NCBI GenBank assembly: GCA_902767725.1
Contig: CACXIM010000004.1
Location: forward strand, 1 to 62,676
Reading direction: 5' to 3'
Source of the DNA: an uncultured Bacteroidia bacterium
Lineage (GTDB): Bacteria > Bacteroidota > Bacteroidia > Bacteroidales > F082
DNA length: 62,676 bases
Both the position numbers and the translations under genes were made by a program. Below, one piece after another: positions 1 through 7,477 of the stretch. How positions within the stretch are numbered: the first letter of the stretch is position 1; each line of letters opens with the position of its first letter. Below the pieces are notes generated by a model. It worked only from the letters and a program-made list of their open reading frames with translations, did no database searches and was not told where the DNA came from.

Positions 1-99
1 GACTACCAGGTGTACAAGAAGGGCTACGCCATCAAGTACGGTACTGGCATCTTCGCCGGTATGCCTGAGCAGCAGTACCTCGACGGTACCAACAACAAA
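1..99. repeat. 99-bp direct repeat, left end (circular closure)
   Basis: These 99 bases are identical to 62578-62676 and lie in the same frame of the capsid gene. The simplest reading is assembly overlap of a circular or terminally redundant genome with a 62,577-bp unit. A length of 99 equals a common assembler k-mer, so this should not be taken as a biological terminal repeat. Confidence 0.95.
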
Positions 100-654
100 G
101 TGGAAATCGTTCCGTTGCCTGGCATGGAAGGTTCCGCTCATGTCTTCATCACCACTCAGGAAAACATGAAGGTCGGTTTCGACGTGCTTTCACGCCACAC
201 CGTCTTCGAGGTTCGCAAGCCCGACAACCCCAATGTGGTCCAGATGCACGCGAAAATCTACATGGGCGTAGATTTCGCCAATGTAGACAAGGAGTTCCTC
301 TTTGTTGGTGCTCGCACCATCAAGAGCAGCACGGTCTTCATGACCAGCGACACGGCCAAAGTGACCTTCGCCGACACCGCGTCCAACGCTACCAAGACCG
401 CCACTGTGAAGTTCTTCGGCTTCAACCTGACCGAGGCCACCAGCCTGACCCTTGAAGGCACCAACGCCGCCAAGTTCAGCCTGAGCGCCAACAGCATCTC
501 CGCCTCCGACGCCAACGCCGCCGCCGGTAAGGAAATCACCATCACCTTCACTCCTGGAGCCACTGGCAGCTTCACCGCCGCCTTGCGTGTGACCAACAGC
601 ACCGACAACGTGAGCATCGTCATCCCGCTGGCTGGCAAGGGAGTTTCGGCTTAA
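1..654 (+). CDS. Major capsid protein, C-terminal part (continues from 62577)
   Basis: These are codons 216-432 of the capsid gene that starts at 61933; the frame runs unbroken across the circular junction, giving 432 residues. The HK97-type body appears to end near residue 320. It is followed by about 110 residues rich in Thr, Ser and Ala with alternating hydrophobic strands that resemble an Ig-like (choice-of-anchor D type) domain, probably displayed on the capsid surface. The capsid role rests on position directly after the protease/scaffold gene and on length, not on a diagnostic motif. The Ig assignment is by pattern only. Confidence 0.8.
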   Translation, partial: DYQVYKKGYAIKYGTGIFAGMPEQQYLDGTNNKVEIVPLPGMEGSAHVFITTQENMKVGFDVLSRHTVFEVRKPDNPNVVQMHAKIYMGVDFANVDKEFLFVGARTIKSSTVFMTSDTAKVTFADTASNATKTATVKFFGFNLTEATSLTLEGTNAAKFSLSANSISASDANAAAGKEITITFTPGATGSFTAALRVTNSTDNVSIVIPLAGKGVSA

Positions 655-672
655 ACGATAGGAGGCTAAGCA

Positions 673-1308
673 ATGAATAGAGAATTTTTGGAATTCAAAC
701 TGAGAAATCTCCGCTTTGCAGTTGCTCTGTCTGACATCAACTTCACCATCGGTAGCGTCAACCCTTCGGGTATCAAGGATGAAGTCTATTTCATCCCCAA
801 GAAAGACATTTCCGCATGGCCTACCATCAGCGACGACTTCCTGACTGCCGAAGACATTGAAGCCTATACCGTTCTCGACGGCGACTTCACACTGGTCAGC
901 GGCAAGAAATGGATTCGCCTCTACACTACCCAAGGCAAGGGTAAGATTACGGGCGAGTCGACTGGTGAGACAGACTGCAAGATGTTCGTCAACAAGGCTT
1001 CATTGTCCTATCCCAAGATTACCAACGAAGCCCGTGGCTTTGCCAAGTATGCCGCCAACGGTGATTTTGTTTTCATCGTCAAACACGATGGCAAGTTCTA
1101 CGTGATTGGTAGCCCTGACTATCGCGCCACAATCAGCCCGAACATCGATTCTGGTGATGCTGCCGGAAGCGCCAAGGGTATCTCGATTGAAATCGAATGC
1201 CCGGATGTCACCCCGTTGCCAGTCTACATGGGCACCCTCGCACTGAGCGACGGAACCCTGAACTGCGAAACTGGTGCGTTCACTGCATCAAGCAACACAA
1301 ACGGCTGA
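673..1308 (+). CDS. Virion protein, tail-tube candidate
   Basis: A 211-residue protein starting at ATG 18 nt after the capsid stop, with GGAGG 8 nt before the start. It has no signal peptide or membrane segment and looks like a beta-rich soluble protein with alternating strands throughout. Its place after the capsid gene and its size fit a major tail (tube) protein or a head decoration protein. I do not recognise a family motif, so the role is inferred from position. Confidence 0.45.
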   Translation: MNREFLEFKLRNLRFAVALSDINFTIGSVNPSGIKDEVYFIPKKDISAWPTISDDFLTAEDIEAYTVLDGDFTLVSGKKWIRLYTTQGKGKITGESTGETDCKMFVNKASLSYPKITNEARGFAKYAANGDFVFIVKHDGKFYVIGSPDYRATISPNIDSGDAAGSAKGISIEIECPDVTPLPVYMGTLALSDGTLNCETGAFTASSNTNG

Positions 1309-1337
1309 TGAACAAGGTTGGTCTTAATTAGTTGATT

Positions 1338-2177
1338 ATGATGAACCTTGAACATCTCAACTCAATGGACGGCTATACCTTCGACGAGGGTATAGCCTTC
1401 CTTGTTTTGGTGAAAGCCCCATTGGGTGTGATTAACCACCTGAAAGCCACGCACAACCGTAGCCACTTGCATAGCGAAATCCACAAGCAACTGCGCTTCC
1501 CGCGTGTGAAGGAAATCGTTCGCCGCAACATGGGAAATTCCCCTCAAATTTCCTCTAATTTCCCAATCGCAAACGAGCCAAAATCGAACGAAATCGAGCC
1601 AAAATCGAACGAAATTGCGCCAAAATCGAACGAAATCAAGCCAAATTCGAACGATGACGAACCCGATTCTGACGAAACCGACCCTACCGAAATCATCCTT
1701 ACCAAGGAGGATGTCCGCACCCATGAGAACACCCGACTTGAAGACATGCCCAACGACCTGTGCCGCAACCTTTGGCAAAAACGCCAAGACGTGTACCGCG
1801 AAATGCAACAGGCTCACCTCAAAATGAGGGCAGTGCCCGAAGGTGAGGAACATAACGAGGAAAGGGCGAAATGGAGGGCTGAAGTGTTGCGCCTCGATGC
1901 CGAAAACGACAAATACTGGCAACAGATTGACGCTGAAATTGAGCGTTTTAATGCAGAAAAGGAAAGGGCAAATGAAAAGGCCGATAAAGAGGATCAAGCT
2001 GGCTTCAATGTGTCGACCTACCGCGCCTATATCTGCAAGGCCATACGCAAGAAAGAACTGTCTCCCGTGCAATTCGCAGAACTGCAACACCGCGTCAATG
2101 CCATGCTTGCCGCTGGTGTGGAGATGGATCCTGAAACCATTGAGAAACTGAAAGCCAAGGGAATCACAGTTGATTGA
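1338..2177 (+). CDS. Hypothetical protein with EPKSNEI repeats and coiled coil
   Basis: About 279 residues from ATG 1338; a TTG at 1332 and an ATG at 1341 are alternatives. The N-terminal 60 residues look globular. Residues about 80-115 hold four 7-residue repeats of the EPKSNEI type running into an acidic Asp/Glu/Ser stretch, probably a flexible linker. Residues about 140-225 are charged, heptad-like and helical. The C-terminus is a compact helical segment. The gene sits between tail-tube and terminase genes and overlaps the next by 8 bp. No family recognised. Confidence 0.6.
   Translation: MMNLEHLNSMDGYTFDEGIAFLVLVKAPLGVINHLKATHNRSHLHSEIHKQLRFPRVKEIVRRNMGNSPQISSNFPIANEPKSNEIEPKSNEIAPKSNEIKPNSNDDEPDSDETDPTEIILTKEDVRTHENTRLEDMPNDLCRNLWQKRQDVYREMQQAHLKMRAVPEGEEHNEERAKWRAEVLRLDAENDKYWQQIDAEIERFNAEKERANEKADKEDQAGFNVSTYRAYICKAIRKKELSPVQFAELQHRVNAMLAAGVEMDPETIEKLKAKGITVD
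1575..1658 (+). repeat. Four in-frame 21-bp tandem repeats
   Basis: Four consecutive 21-bp units (starts 1575, 1596, 1617, 1638) encode EPKSNEI, EPKSNEI, APKSNEI and a diverged KPNSNDD. Units 1-3 are nearly identical at the DNA level, which suggests recent slippage expansion of a linker. The lack of spacers rules out CRISPR. Confidence 0.9.
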
Positions 2178-2625
2178 ACCGCTGACCATACCAGGTGTGC
2201 GCGTCAGCCGGACCAACTCAATGCAGATGCTCAGGCAAATCGTGCAGATGACGGGCAACGGCAGCAAGCTCGTCATCTTTTCCTATTCAGTCACGGACGG
2301 TTGGCTCCGGCAATTGATGAAACTGAGACAGGAATACCAGGTGCAGCACATCACTCTGGTCCTCGACCGCGCCGTGATGATCCGCCACCGCGAGAAACTG
2401 CTGCAAATCGAGCGAGTCGCCGATGCCTGCTACCTCACCGACAGCCACGCCAAGGTCTACCTCAGCCAAGGCGAAACCAAGTCCATCGCGCTGATAACCT
2501 CAGCCAACGCCACGAACAATTATAGAAACGAATGCTATTATGGAACAGACCGAACAACAGAACTTGAACAAATCACCCGAGACATCAGAGGAATTCTTGC
2601 AGCTTCTGATAGAATTACCCCTTGA
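2170..2625 (+). CDS. PLD-like (HxK-type) domain protein
   Basis: 151 residues starting at TTG 2170, overlapping the previous stop. Residues about 92-115 carry DSHAKVYL followed by LITSANATNN, which matches the H-x-K...N signature of phospholipase D-like nuclease domains (single-copy, half-site type). Such proteins dimerise to cut phosphodiester bonds or bind DNA ends. Placement just ahead of the terminase genes suggests a packaging or DNA-end role, but that is inference. The 3' end overlaps the next gene by 86 bp. Confidence 0.55.
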   Translation: MIEPLTIPGVRVSRTNSMQMLRQIVQMTGNGSKLVIFSYSVTDGWLRQLMKLRQEYQVQHITLVLDRAVMIRHREKLLQIERVADACYLTDSHAKVYLSQGETKSIALITSANATNNYRNECYYGTDRTTELEQITRDIRGILAASDRITP

Positions 2626-2887
2626 AGTTCAAGTAGAACGCCTTGCTGAACTCCCTATGACCATCACCGAAATAGCGATGTTCACCGGAATGGCTGCTGA
2701 AGATCTGAGGGCCATCATCAACCACAACCCCGAAAGCCCTATCACAAAGGCATACAACCGCGGCAAAATGGCCACCATCATAAAGACTCGTTTCGACAAC
2801 CTACACTATGCCCTTCACGGCAGCCCCGAAGCCATGCGCGACGTGAAAGAATACTTGTCTGACCAACAAATCGACGAAAATGCGTGA
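2540..2887 (+). CDS. Small helical protein, terminase-associated
   Basis: 115 residues from ATG 2540, or 76 from ATG 2657 if the long overlap with the upstream gene is not used. The central part reads as a helix-turn-helix (MTITEIAMFTGM...DLRAII), followed by a basic helix. It overlaps the next gene by 8 bp, and position suggests a small-terminase accessory or DNA-binding role. No family named. Confidence 0.55.
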   Translation: MEQTEQQNLNKSPETSEEFLQLLIELPLEVQVERLAELPMTITEIAMFTGMAAEDLRAIINHNPESPITKAYNRGKMATIIKTRFDNLHYALHGSPEAMRDVKEYLSDQQIDENA

Positions 2888-3452
2888 CGAAAACCTTGAC
2901 TTGATAGTGCACAACATGTTTCTCCCAGAAGGGCAAAGAAAGGAACTTACGGAGAAACAACAGGAATTGCTGAAGGCTGTAACGGATTGTTACCATCAGC
3001 AACTCGATAAGCCGATGATATCCAAAACGAAACTGCGCGACTACCTCAAACAGCATTACGGCGTATCGAATACACAAGCCTACAAAATCATACAATATGC
3101 AGCCGTCGCCCTAGGTGATGTCAGACCTACACACAAAAACTGGGTGAGGCAACGCATTGAATACATTTCCGAACAGGCTTTTGAGGCTATCGAAGCAAAG
3201 AACTACAAACGCTTCGAAGCCCTGAATAAACTTGCTGCCACACTCTCCAAAGCCTTTGCCACCAATATTGATGAAGGTGAGCTCATCAATGCGCAGAAGT
3301 ATCTCGAAATCGATGTGGTGAACATCACCATCGACCCCACGGCACTCGGCATCAAGACCAGCGAAGCAAAGCAAAGGGAAATCAATAAGATGCTACGCAA
3401 ATACGAGATTGAAGACGCTGAAATCATTCCACCAGAGGAGGATAAGGAATGA
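2880..3452 (+). CDS. Terminase small subunit candidate
   Basis: 190 residues, mostly alpha-helical. An N-terminal helix-turn-helix-like region (KTKLRDYLKQHYGVSNTQAYKII) precedes long helices and an acidic tail. It overlaps terL by 4 bp (ATGA), so the two are translationally coupled. HTH plus oligomerisation helices directly before TerL is the usual small-terminase arrangement, where the protein recognises phage DNA for packaging. Assignment by position and architecture. Confidence 0.6.
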   Translation: MRDENLDLIVHNMFLPEGQRKELTEKQQELLKAVTDCYHQQLDKPMISKTKLRDYLKQHYGVSNTQAYKIIQYAAVALGDVRPTHKNWVRQRIEYISEQAFEAIEAKNYKRFEALNKLAATLSKAFATNIDEGELINAQKYLEIDVVNITIDPTALGIKTSEAKQREINKMLRKYEIEDAEIIPPEEDKE

Positions 3453-5035
3453 ATAACCTCTATCTCCATCCTGGCCAACTCCGCTACAAACTGGTTGATC
3501 CCCGCGATTCGGTCAACATCTGCAGCCGTCGATGGGGCAAATCCTTCATCATTGCCATGCGTATCATGGGCAACGTGCTGGAGATGCCTGGCAGCCTCGG
3601 TGTGTTCGTGGCCAGCAGTTTCCGTCAAGCCCATGCCCGCACCCTGCCTTCGGCTCTCATGGCCATGGATGCCTTCGGATGGAAGCGCGATATCCATTAT
3701 GTGATTGGCCATCGACCCGACCCGCGTTTAGGCTTCAAGGAACCCATCTTCTGCCCAAGCGACCTGAAAGATGTGATATGGTTTGCCAACGGCACGATTA
3801 TGATGATTGTGAGCCAGGAGGTAGTGCTGTCGGCCAACTCCCTTACCATCCACTGGCTCGTCGCCGATGAAGCCAAGGGCCTCGACTACGACAAACTTTC
3901 CAACGAGATACTCCCCGCCATCGGTGGTAGCTCCATCTACTTCAATGACCCAGCAAAATATCCTCACCTCTGGGGCACAACCTACACTACCGATATGCCG
4001 TGCAGCAAGGAAGGTTTGTGGCTTATCAACAAGTTCGAAAACGAATGTGACCCTGAACTATATGAAACCATCATCGGCATGGAACTCCAAAAACGCCGAC
4101 TGATGACGGAGCCTCAGAACACCTACACCAGGCAACGCATAGCCTACCTGACACGTGCCGCCAACCTCTTGCGGTCAAAGACACTCTATTACCAGGAGCG
4201 TTCCATTTTCGACAATATCGCCGTGGTTGGCCCCGACTATGTAAAGCGATGCGAACGCACTATGCCTGCCCTTGCATTCAGAACCTCAATTCTCTGCAAG
4301 CGTATCGACAAAGTGGAAGGTATGTTCTATGAGAGCTTCGAAAAGAAGGTGCACACATACCATGCAACGGATAACAGCCGGTTGAATGACTATAAGCAAC
4401 AGAAATACGACTGCCTCCTCGACACCGACATCGTGAGAAACAAGCCCATCGCCATCAGCTTCGACTATGGCGCACTCATCAACTGGTTGGTTGCCGCCCA
4501 GGTGCAAGGCGGCACTCACAAGACCTTGAAGAGTTTCTACACGAAACACAAGCAACGCCTTCGCGAAGTGATTCAACTCTTCTGCGAGTATTACGAAGCC
4601 CATCCCTGCAAAACGGTGTTCTATTACTTCGACTCCACCGCCTTGGCCACCGGCTATGTCGAAGTCGGCCACGCTGCCTACGACATTGTCCACGATGAAT
4701 TGCAGAAGCACGGTTGGTACGTCAAGGATAAGCCACTGGGAAACCCGATGGAACACGACAAGAAACACAAGATCATCAACGATGCCTTCGAAGGACGAAA
4801 GAATCTGGTGCCCATGTTCAACGCCGACAACAACGAGGAATTGATTCAGGCAATGATGCTGGCTGAAGTGGTGATAGGTTCCAAAGGGGTACGCAAGGAC
4901 AAATCCGGTGAGAAGACCATCGAGAGCGACACCAACCTGCCCTTGGAACTCCGCACCGACGGCACCGATGCTTGGGACACCAACTTCCTCGGCTGCCTCA
5001 CTAACCCCTACGACGACGATTTCATCTATGGATGA
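3449..5035 (+). CDS. terL: Terminase large subunit
   Basis: 528 residues, a normal TerL length. The N-terminal ATPase has a Walker A-like SRRWGKS at residues 26-32 and a Walker B WLVADEA at 136-142. The C-terminal RNase H-like nuclease shows SFDYG at about 337-341 and YYFDSTA at 392-398, whose aspartates are likely metal ligands. The protein pumps DNA into the prohead and cuts it. It starts at an ATGA overlap with the preceding gene and is followed by a late-type promoter and a tRNA-like element. Confidence 0.92.
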   Translation: MNNLYLHPGQLRYKLVDPRDSVNICSRRWGKSFIIAMRIMGNVLEMPGSLGVFVASSFRQAHARTLPSALMAMDAFGWKRDIHYVIGHRPDPRLGFKEPIFCPSDLKDVIWFANGTIMMIVSQEVVLSANSLTIHWLVADEAKGLDYDKLSNEILPAIGGSSIYFNDPAKYPHLWGTTYTTDMPCSKEGLWLINKFENECDPELYETIIGMELQKRRLMTEPQNTYTRQRIAYLTRAANLLRSKTLYYQERSIFDNIAVVGPDYVKRCERTMPALAFRTSILCKRIDKVEGMFYESFEKKVHTYHATDNSRLNDYKQQKYDCLLDTDIVRNKPIAISFDYGALINWLVAAQVQGGTHKTLKSFYTKHKQRLREVIQLFCEYYEAHPCKTVFYYFDSTALATGYVEVGHAAYDIVHDELQKHGWYVKDKPLGNPMEHDKKHKIINDAFEGRKNLVPMFNADNNEELIQAMMLAEVVIGSKGVRKDKSGEKTIESDTNLPLELRTDGTDAWDTNFLGCLTNPYDDDFIYG

Positions 5036-5092
5036 ATCAATAATTTAGCTATTGATTGCCGATTAAGCAGGTTTTGCCGTGCTTATTTGCCG

Positions 5093-5131
5093 TTTTGTCA
5101 CTTCCAAATTGTTTTGGCTTCCTATCTTCGC
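5093..5131 (+). promoter_or_regulatory. Late-type promoter motif, copy 1
   Basis: TTTTGTCAC at 5093-5101 and TATCTTCG at 5123-5130, with exactly 25 nt between TTTG and the -7 box, as in five other copies (7614, 17643, 30690, 36361, 60527). Transcription would begin near the 5' end of the tRNA-like element at 5142. The -7 box is less perfect than in the other copies. Confidence 0.6.
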
Positions 5132-5141
5132 CGCTGCAATT

Positions 5142-5222
5142 GGGGGAGTAGTTCAGTTGGTCAGAACCGATGGGGGCGCGCACCCTGTTGAGTCGCGGGT
5201 TCGAGTCCCGCCTCCCACACCA
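5142..5222 (+). tRNA. tRNA-like element with aberrant anticodon arm
   Basis: Acceptor GGGGGAG pairs with CTCCCAC apart from one G-A mismatch. The D arm is GTTC/GAAC, the T arm is GCGGG TTCGAGT CCCGC, and A plus an encoded CCA follow. The anticodon region (5168-5194) is too long and fits only a stem TGGGG/CCCTG with loop GCGCGCA, lacking U33, plus a 7-nt variable region. It may be a degenerate tRNA, a tRNA mimic or a processing signal, since it lies at the start of a predicted transcript. Isotype undetermined. Confidence 0.55.
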
Positions 5223-5257
5223 TGCAAAAGTCTTTGTGTATATAAAACAAACTCATT

Positions 5258-5662
5258 ATGCTAACATTATCTTTCCTGCGGGAAACCTTAAAAAACAAGA
5301 ATTACGATATTTTGGCTGATGACCAAATCGTTGAATCGACAAAAGGATTAGACGAAATTATCGGCATCATTCAAGATAAATGCGTTTCGCCAATCGTTAT
5401 CCTCGAAAACTCTGATACGGATGCTTTATCATCCTTCATGAAACCGCAGCAAACTCTTTGGCTAATGAAACGGATTCCCGATGGAGAATCCAGACAAAAC
5501 ACACAAAAACAGATTCTTGCAAAGGTAAGAAGTATCCTTTCTGTCTTCATGGCCAACAATGTAGAGTTGGCAAACTGGGAATGGGACTTGATTCCTTGCG
5601 AATTACGAGATATTGGTGATTTCACTGGATACGAGTTTACTTTGTTTTACTCTGAAGAATAA
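5258..5662 (+). CDS. Hypothetical virion-assembly protein, paralogue of 38132-38596
   Basis: 134 residues. It shares with the product of 38132 the N-terminal MLTL..LR, the central SPI.VLENS, W.MK..P, the NWEWDLIP/DWEWDRIP region and the FTGYEFTL.FSE C-terminus. In both places it is followed directly by a gp10-like gene, so the two genes move as a pair. No family recognised; a tail-completion or connector role is inferred from the partner. ATG start 35 nt after the tRNA-like CCA. Confidence 0.65.
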   Translation: MLTLSFLRETLKNKNYDILADDQIVESTKGLDEIIGIIQDKCVSPIVILENSDTDALSSFMKPQQTLWLMKRIPDGESRQNTQKQILAKVRSILSVFMANNVELANWEWDLIPCELRDIGDFTGYEFTLFYSEE

Positions 5663-6093
5663 TGAACAAGCAAGATGTTGTAGATTTGAAGAAATGGGCT
5701 GAAATCACCGTGCAGCGATGGGAAATGCGCATAGCGCAAATTGGTTTCGGACCCACATCGACAGGTGCCTTTATCAACTCGTTTCGAAACCACGTGGAAA
5801 ACGATGCAGGCGGCGACGCAGAAAAAATCTCCTTCACGTTCCTTTACTATGGATATTATTGGGATCAAGGCGTCGGAAAAGGATATTACCGTGGCAATCC
5901 TGGTGATTTGAAAAGCCTCGACCCATGGAACGGAGGCGAAGGCCACCGTAAGAAGCACCGCTGGTTCAATAAGATATTTTGGCGCGAGTTCAACCAGCTT
6001 GGCCGCCTCATGGCCGAACAATATGGGCAGCAGTGGGTTGACGAAGCAATGAAGGCAATACAGACTCTCAACTTCAATGGTCAACATGCGTGA
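5662..6093 (+). CDS. HK97 gp10-like head-tail joining/tail completion protein
   Basis: 143 residues, start overlapping the upstream stop by 1 nt. The core (DLKKWAEITVQRWEMRI, then INSFR.H, ISFTFLYYGYY.D.G and RWFNKIFWREFNQLGRLMAEQYG) is shared with 38574-38936. The size and layout resemble phage gp10-type proteins that finish the tail or join it to the head. This copy has about 15 extra residues between the YYGYY and RWFNK blocks. Family assignment is by overall look, so moderate. Confidence 0.55.
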   Translation: MNKQDVVDLKKWAEITVQRWEMRIAQIGFGPTSTGAFINSFRNHVENDAGGDAEKISFTFLYYGYYWDQGVGKGYYRGNPGDLKSLDPWNGGEGHRKKHRWFNKIFWREFNQLGRLMAEQYGQQWVDEAMKAIQTLNFNGQHA

Positions 6094-6115
6094 TAGAAAA
6101 ATTTTCCGAAAATCG

Positions 6116-6145
6116 CTTGACAAATGTAAAATTTGTCTATCTTTG
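6116..6145 (+). promoter_or_regulatory. Promoter of cassette 1 leader
   Basis: CTTG at 6116-6119 and TATCTTTG at 6138-6145, separated by 18 nt, a Bacteroidetes-type -33/-7 pair. All four leader copies have the same 18-nt spacing and continue into GCAGCG/GCAACG. Confidence 0.75.
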
Positions 6146-6149
6146 CAGC

Positions 6150-6340
6150 GTTGAAATTCTTCGTGCGTCACGATGACGCAGCCCGAAAGCTGCTTTTTTT
6201 GTGGCCACACCTTACTGAAAATAAAAGAGTTATAATATGACTCGGACGATTGTGGTAGCAGTAATGCCCACGGGTTTTGCACGAAGAACCTCAACAAGTC
6301 GTACCGGGTCTTTTGTTTAATGTTTAAATCTTCGTGTAAA
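6150..6340 (+). ncRNA. Structured leader RNA, copy 1 (A-A'-A2 type)
   Basis: A is 6150-6165 (GTTGAAATTCTTCGTG). A hairpin GCAGC/GCTGC (6178-6193) carries seven T. Stem B 6239-6249 pairs with B' 6299-6310, ending in TTTTGTTT. The B loop holds hairpin GTGG/CCAC around GTAATG and antisense A' 6280-6295 (CACGAAGAACCTCAAC). A2 is 6322-6336, with TCTTCGTG 4 nt before ATG 6341. A' can pair with A or A2, not both. The elements are seen directly; translational control of the downstream gene is inference. Confidence 0.75.
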
Positions 6341-6550
6341 ATGGAAAATTCAAGAGAAAATGCGGCACAGGCCGCGAAGACCAACGGCTATCCCAAGCGT
6401 GCGCGGCTTTTCAGCCCTGACGGGCACGCCAACAACGACATCATCACCATGGTGGAAAACATCTATGTGGAGCGTTTCCTTCGCGCCCACGCGCGGCGCA
6501 TAGGCTGGCGCATCAGCGTCCGCATGATCAGGGAAGGAGGTGCAGTATGA
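6341..6550 (+). CDS. Cassette 1 first gene, small basic protein (family shared by all cassettes)
   Basis: 69 residues from ATG 6341; an in-frame ATG at 6320 would add MFKSSCK encoded by A2. Almost identical over residues 18-68 to the product of 59346 (YPKR.RLFSPDGHANNDIIT, then VERFLRAHARRIGWRISVRMI), and more distantly to those of 17107 and 28872 (NNIVTT...RLRA..G.LVAVRK). Arginine-rich, compact alpha/beta look, no Cys. Function unknown; nucleic-acid binding would fit the charge. Its last codons contain the GGAGG used by the next gene. Confidence 0.75.
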   Translation: MENSRENAAQAAKTNGYPKRARLFSPDGHANNDIITMVENIYVERFLRAHARRIGWRISVRMIREGGAV

Positions 6551-6852
6551 GCAAACTGATGACCGACTCGAAAGTCTTGATGGATTTGCTGTTTGATGGC
6601 TGCGCCCCCGATGACACGGAAATCCATTGTCTCATTTCACATTTGAAAGAAGCGGCGTTATCGTGCCTTGAGATATGCGTGGCCGTCGATTACGAAGACC
6701 ACGATGTGTTGAGGAAAAGGCTTGCCGACATCAACTACACCATCACGAACACTTGGAGCAGCCTTGCGTCCTTGCAGAACGACTTCAAGGATTTGATAGA
6801 CGAACATTTCAAGCAATGGTATAAAGAAAATGGGTTAGGAGGTGAGAAATGA
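6547..6852 (+). CDS. Cassette 1 hypothetical protein, paralogue of 29748-30050
   Basis: 101 residues, acidic and largely helical. The start overlaps the previous stop (ATGA) with GGAAGGAGG just upstream. It shares an N-terminus of the MSKL.TDSK..MDLLF type and a C-terminal NDFKDLIDEHF with 29748-30050; in both cassettes the next gene is also a paralogue. Unknown function. Confidence 0.75.
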   Translation: MSKLMTDSKVLMDLLFDGCAPDDTEIHCLISHLKEAALSCLEICVAVDYEDHDVLRKRLADINYTITNTWSSLASLQNDFKDLIDEHFKQWYKENGLGGEK

Positions 6853-7133
6853 GCAAGAAATTGATTGCCTCGCAAGAAGTCGCCTATTGGATTGAAGCCA
6901 ATGTCGGCAAGGAAGATTGCGACTTGTGGTATATGATTGAAGACTTGAAGAAGGCTTTGCTAGATGCGGCCATGCTTCAGGTTGACATAGACAAAGAGGA
7001 AACGGAGCAAATCAAGACCGTCCAATCGATAAGCGCGGCCGTCGTTCACGCGTTGCGCAACTTGAACAGTTTGTACGAAGAGCTTGAGGACGAAATTGTT
7101 CCCAAGCACCCGAAAGGAGGTGCACAGCAATGA
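6849..7133 (+). CDS. Cassette 1 hypothetical protein, paralogue of 30047-30337
   Basis: 94 residues, ATGA overlap with the preceding gene and SD GGAGG. Shared with 30047-30337: N-terminal IASQEV, DCDLWYMIEDLK.AL, and a helical second half with VHALRNLN.LYEE. Acidic, probably all-helical. The conserved gene order with its neighbour suggests the two proteins work together; function unknown. Confidence 0.75.
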   Translation: MSKKLIASQEVAYWIEANVGKEDCDLWYMIEDLKKALLDAAMLQVDIDKEETEQIKTVQSISAAVVHALRNLNSLYEELEDEIVPKHPKGGAQQ

Positions 7134-7318
7134 CCAAGACGGAACTGATAACCCGCCTTTGCGAAATGGCGGCGGAACTGGCCGACCTCACCCAGCAATT
7201 CGAGGCCGACAAAGAAACCCACGCCATCCTCAACATCATGGGCCAATCCTTCCAAACCGGAATGGAAGCCCTGCAAAACAGGCCCAACGAAAGTCATCTC
7301 ATTGTCTTCGGCAATTAA
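7130..7318 (+). CDS. Cassette 1 small helical protein (ITRLCEMAAELADL family)
   Basis: 62 residues, ATGA overlap, SD AAAGGAGGT. The N-terminal MTKTELITRLCEMAAELADL is nearly the same in the product of 17436 and recognisable in 59887 (ITRLCELVAEIEEI); 30334 may be a distant member. It closes or nearly closes three cassettes. Amphipathic helix; function unknown. Confidence 0.7.
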   Translation: MTKTELITRLCEMAAELADLTQQFEADKETHAILNIMGQSFQTGMEALQNRPNESHLIVFGN

Positions 7319-7351
7319 GGGAGTGAGCCTTCATAAATACGCTTTGTTTGG

Positions 7352-7384
7352 AAGGCGCGTGGAAATTGCCGCGCGCCTTTTTCG
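7352..7384 (+). terminator. Rho-independent terminator of cassette 1
   Basis: AAGGCGCG (7352-7359) pairs with CGCGCCTT (7372-7379), followed by a T run to about 7381. It lies 33 nt after the last cassette gene. Confidence 0.75.
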
Positions 7385-7477
7385 CTCTATCGTTCGCTGC
7401 CGTTCCCTGCATATTTCGCAAAAATCGGGTTGGCTTGCCGTTTTTTGTACAGGGCGGCGCAGGGTCTGACGACGCAA

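Noticed and set aside
190-933. Long minus-strand frames opposite virion genes, such as 190-933, 20956-22236 and 48636-50171
   Set aside because: They mirror the codon bias of the plus-strand genes, lack start signals, and their translations have no coherent domain pattern.
1575-1658. Tandem repeats as a possible CRISPR array
   Set aside because: The units are contiguous, in frame and lack spacers; they encode a peptide linker. No CRISPR array was seen in the window.
6150-6295. A and A' as inverted repeats of an invertible promoter
   Set aside because: The promoter lies outside the repeats, the repeats are imperfect, and a third copy (A2) plus covarying stems fit an RNA function better.
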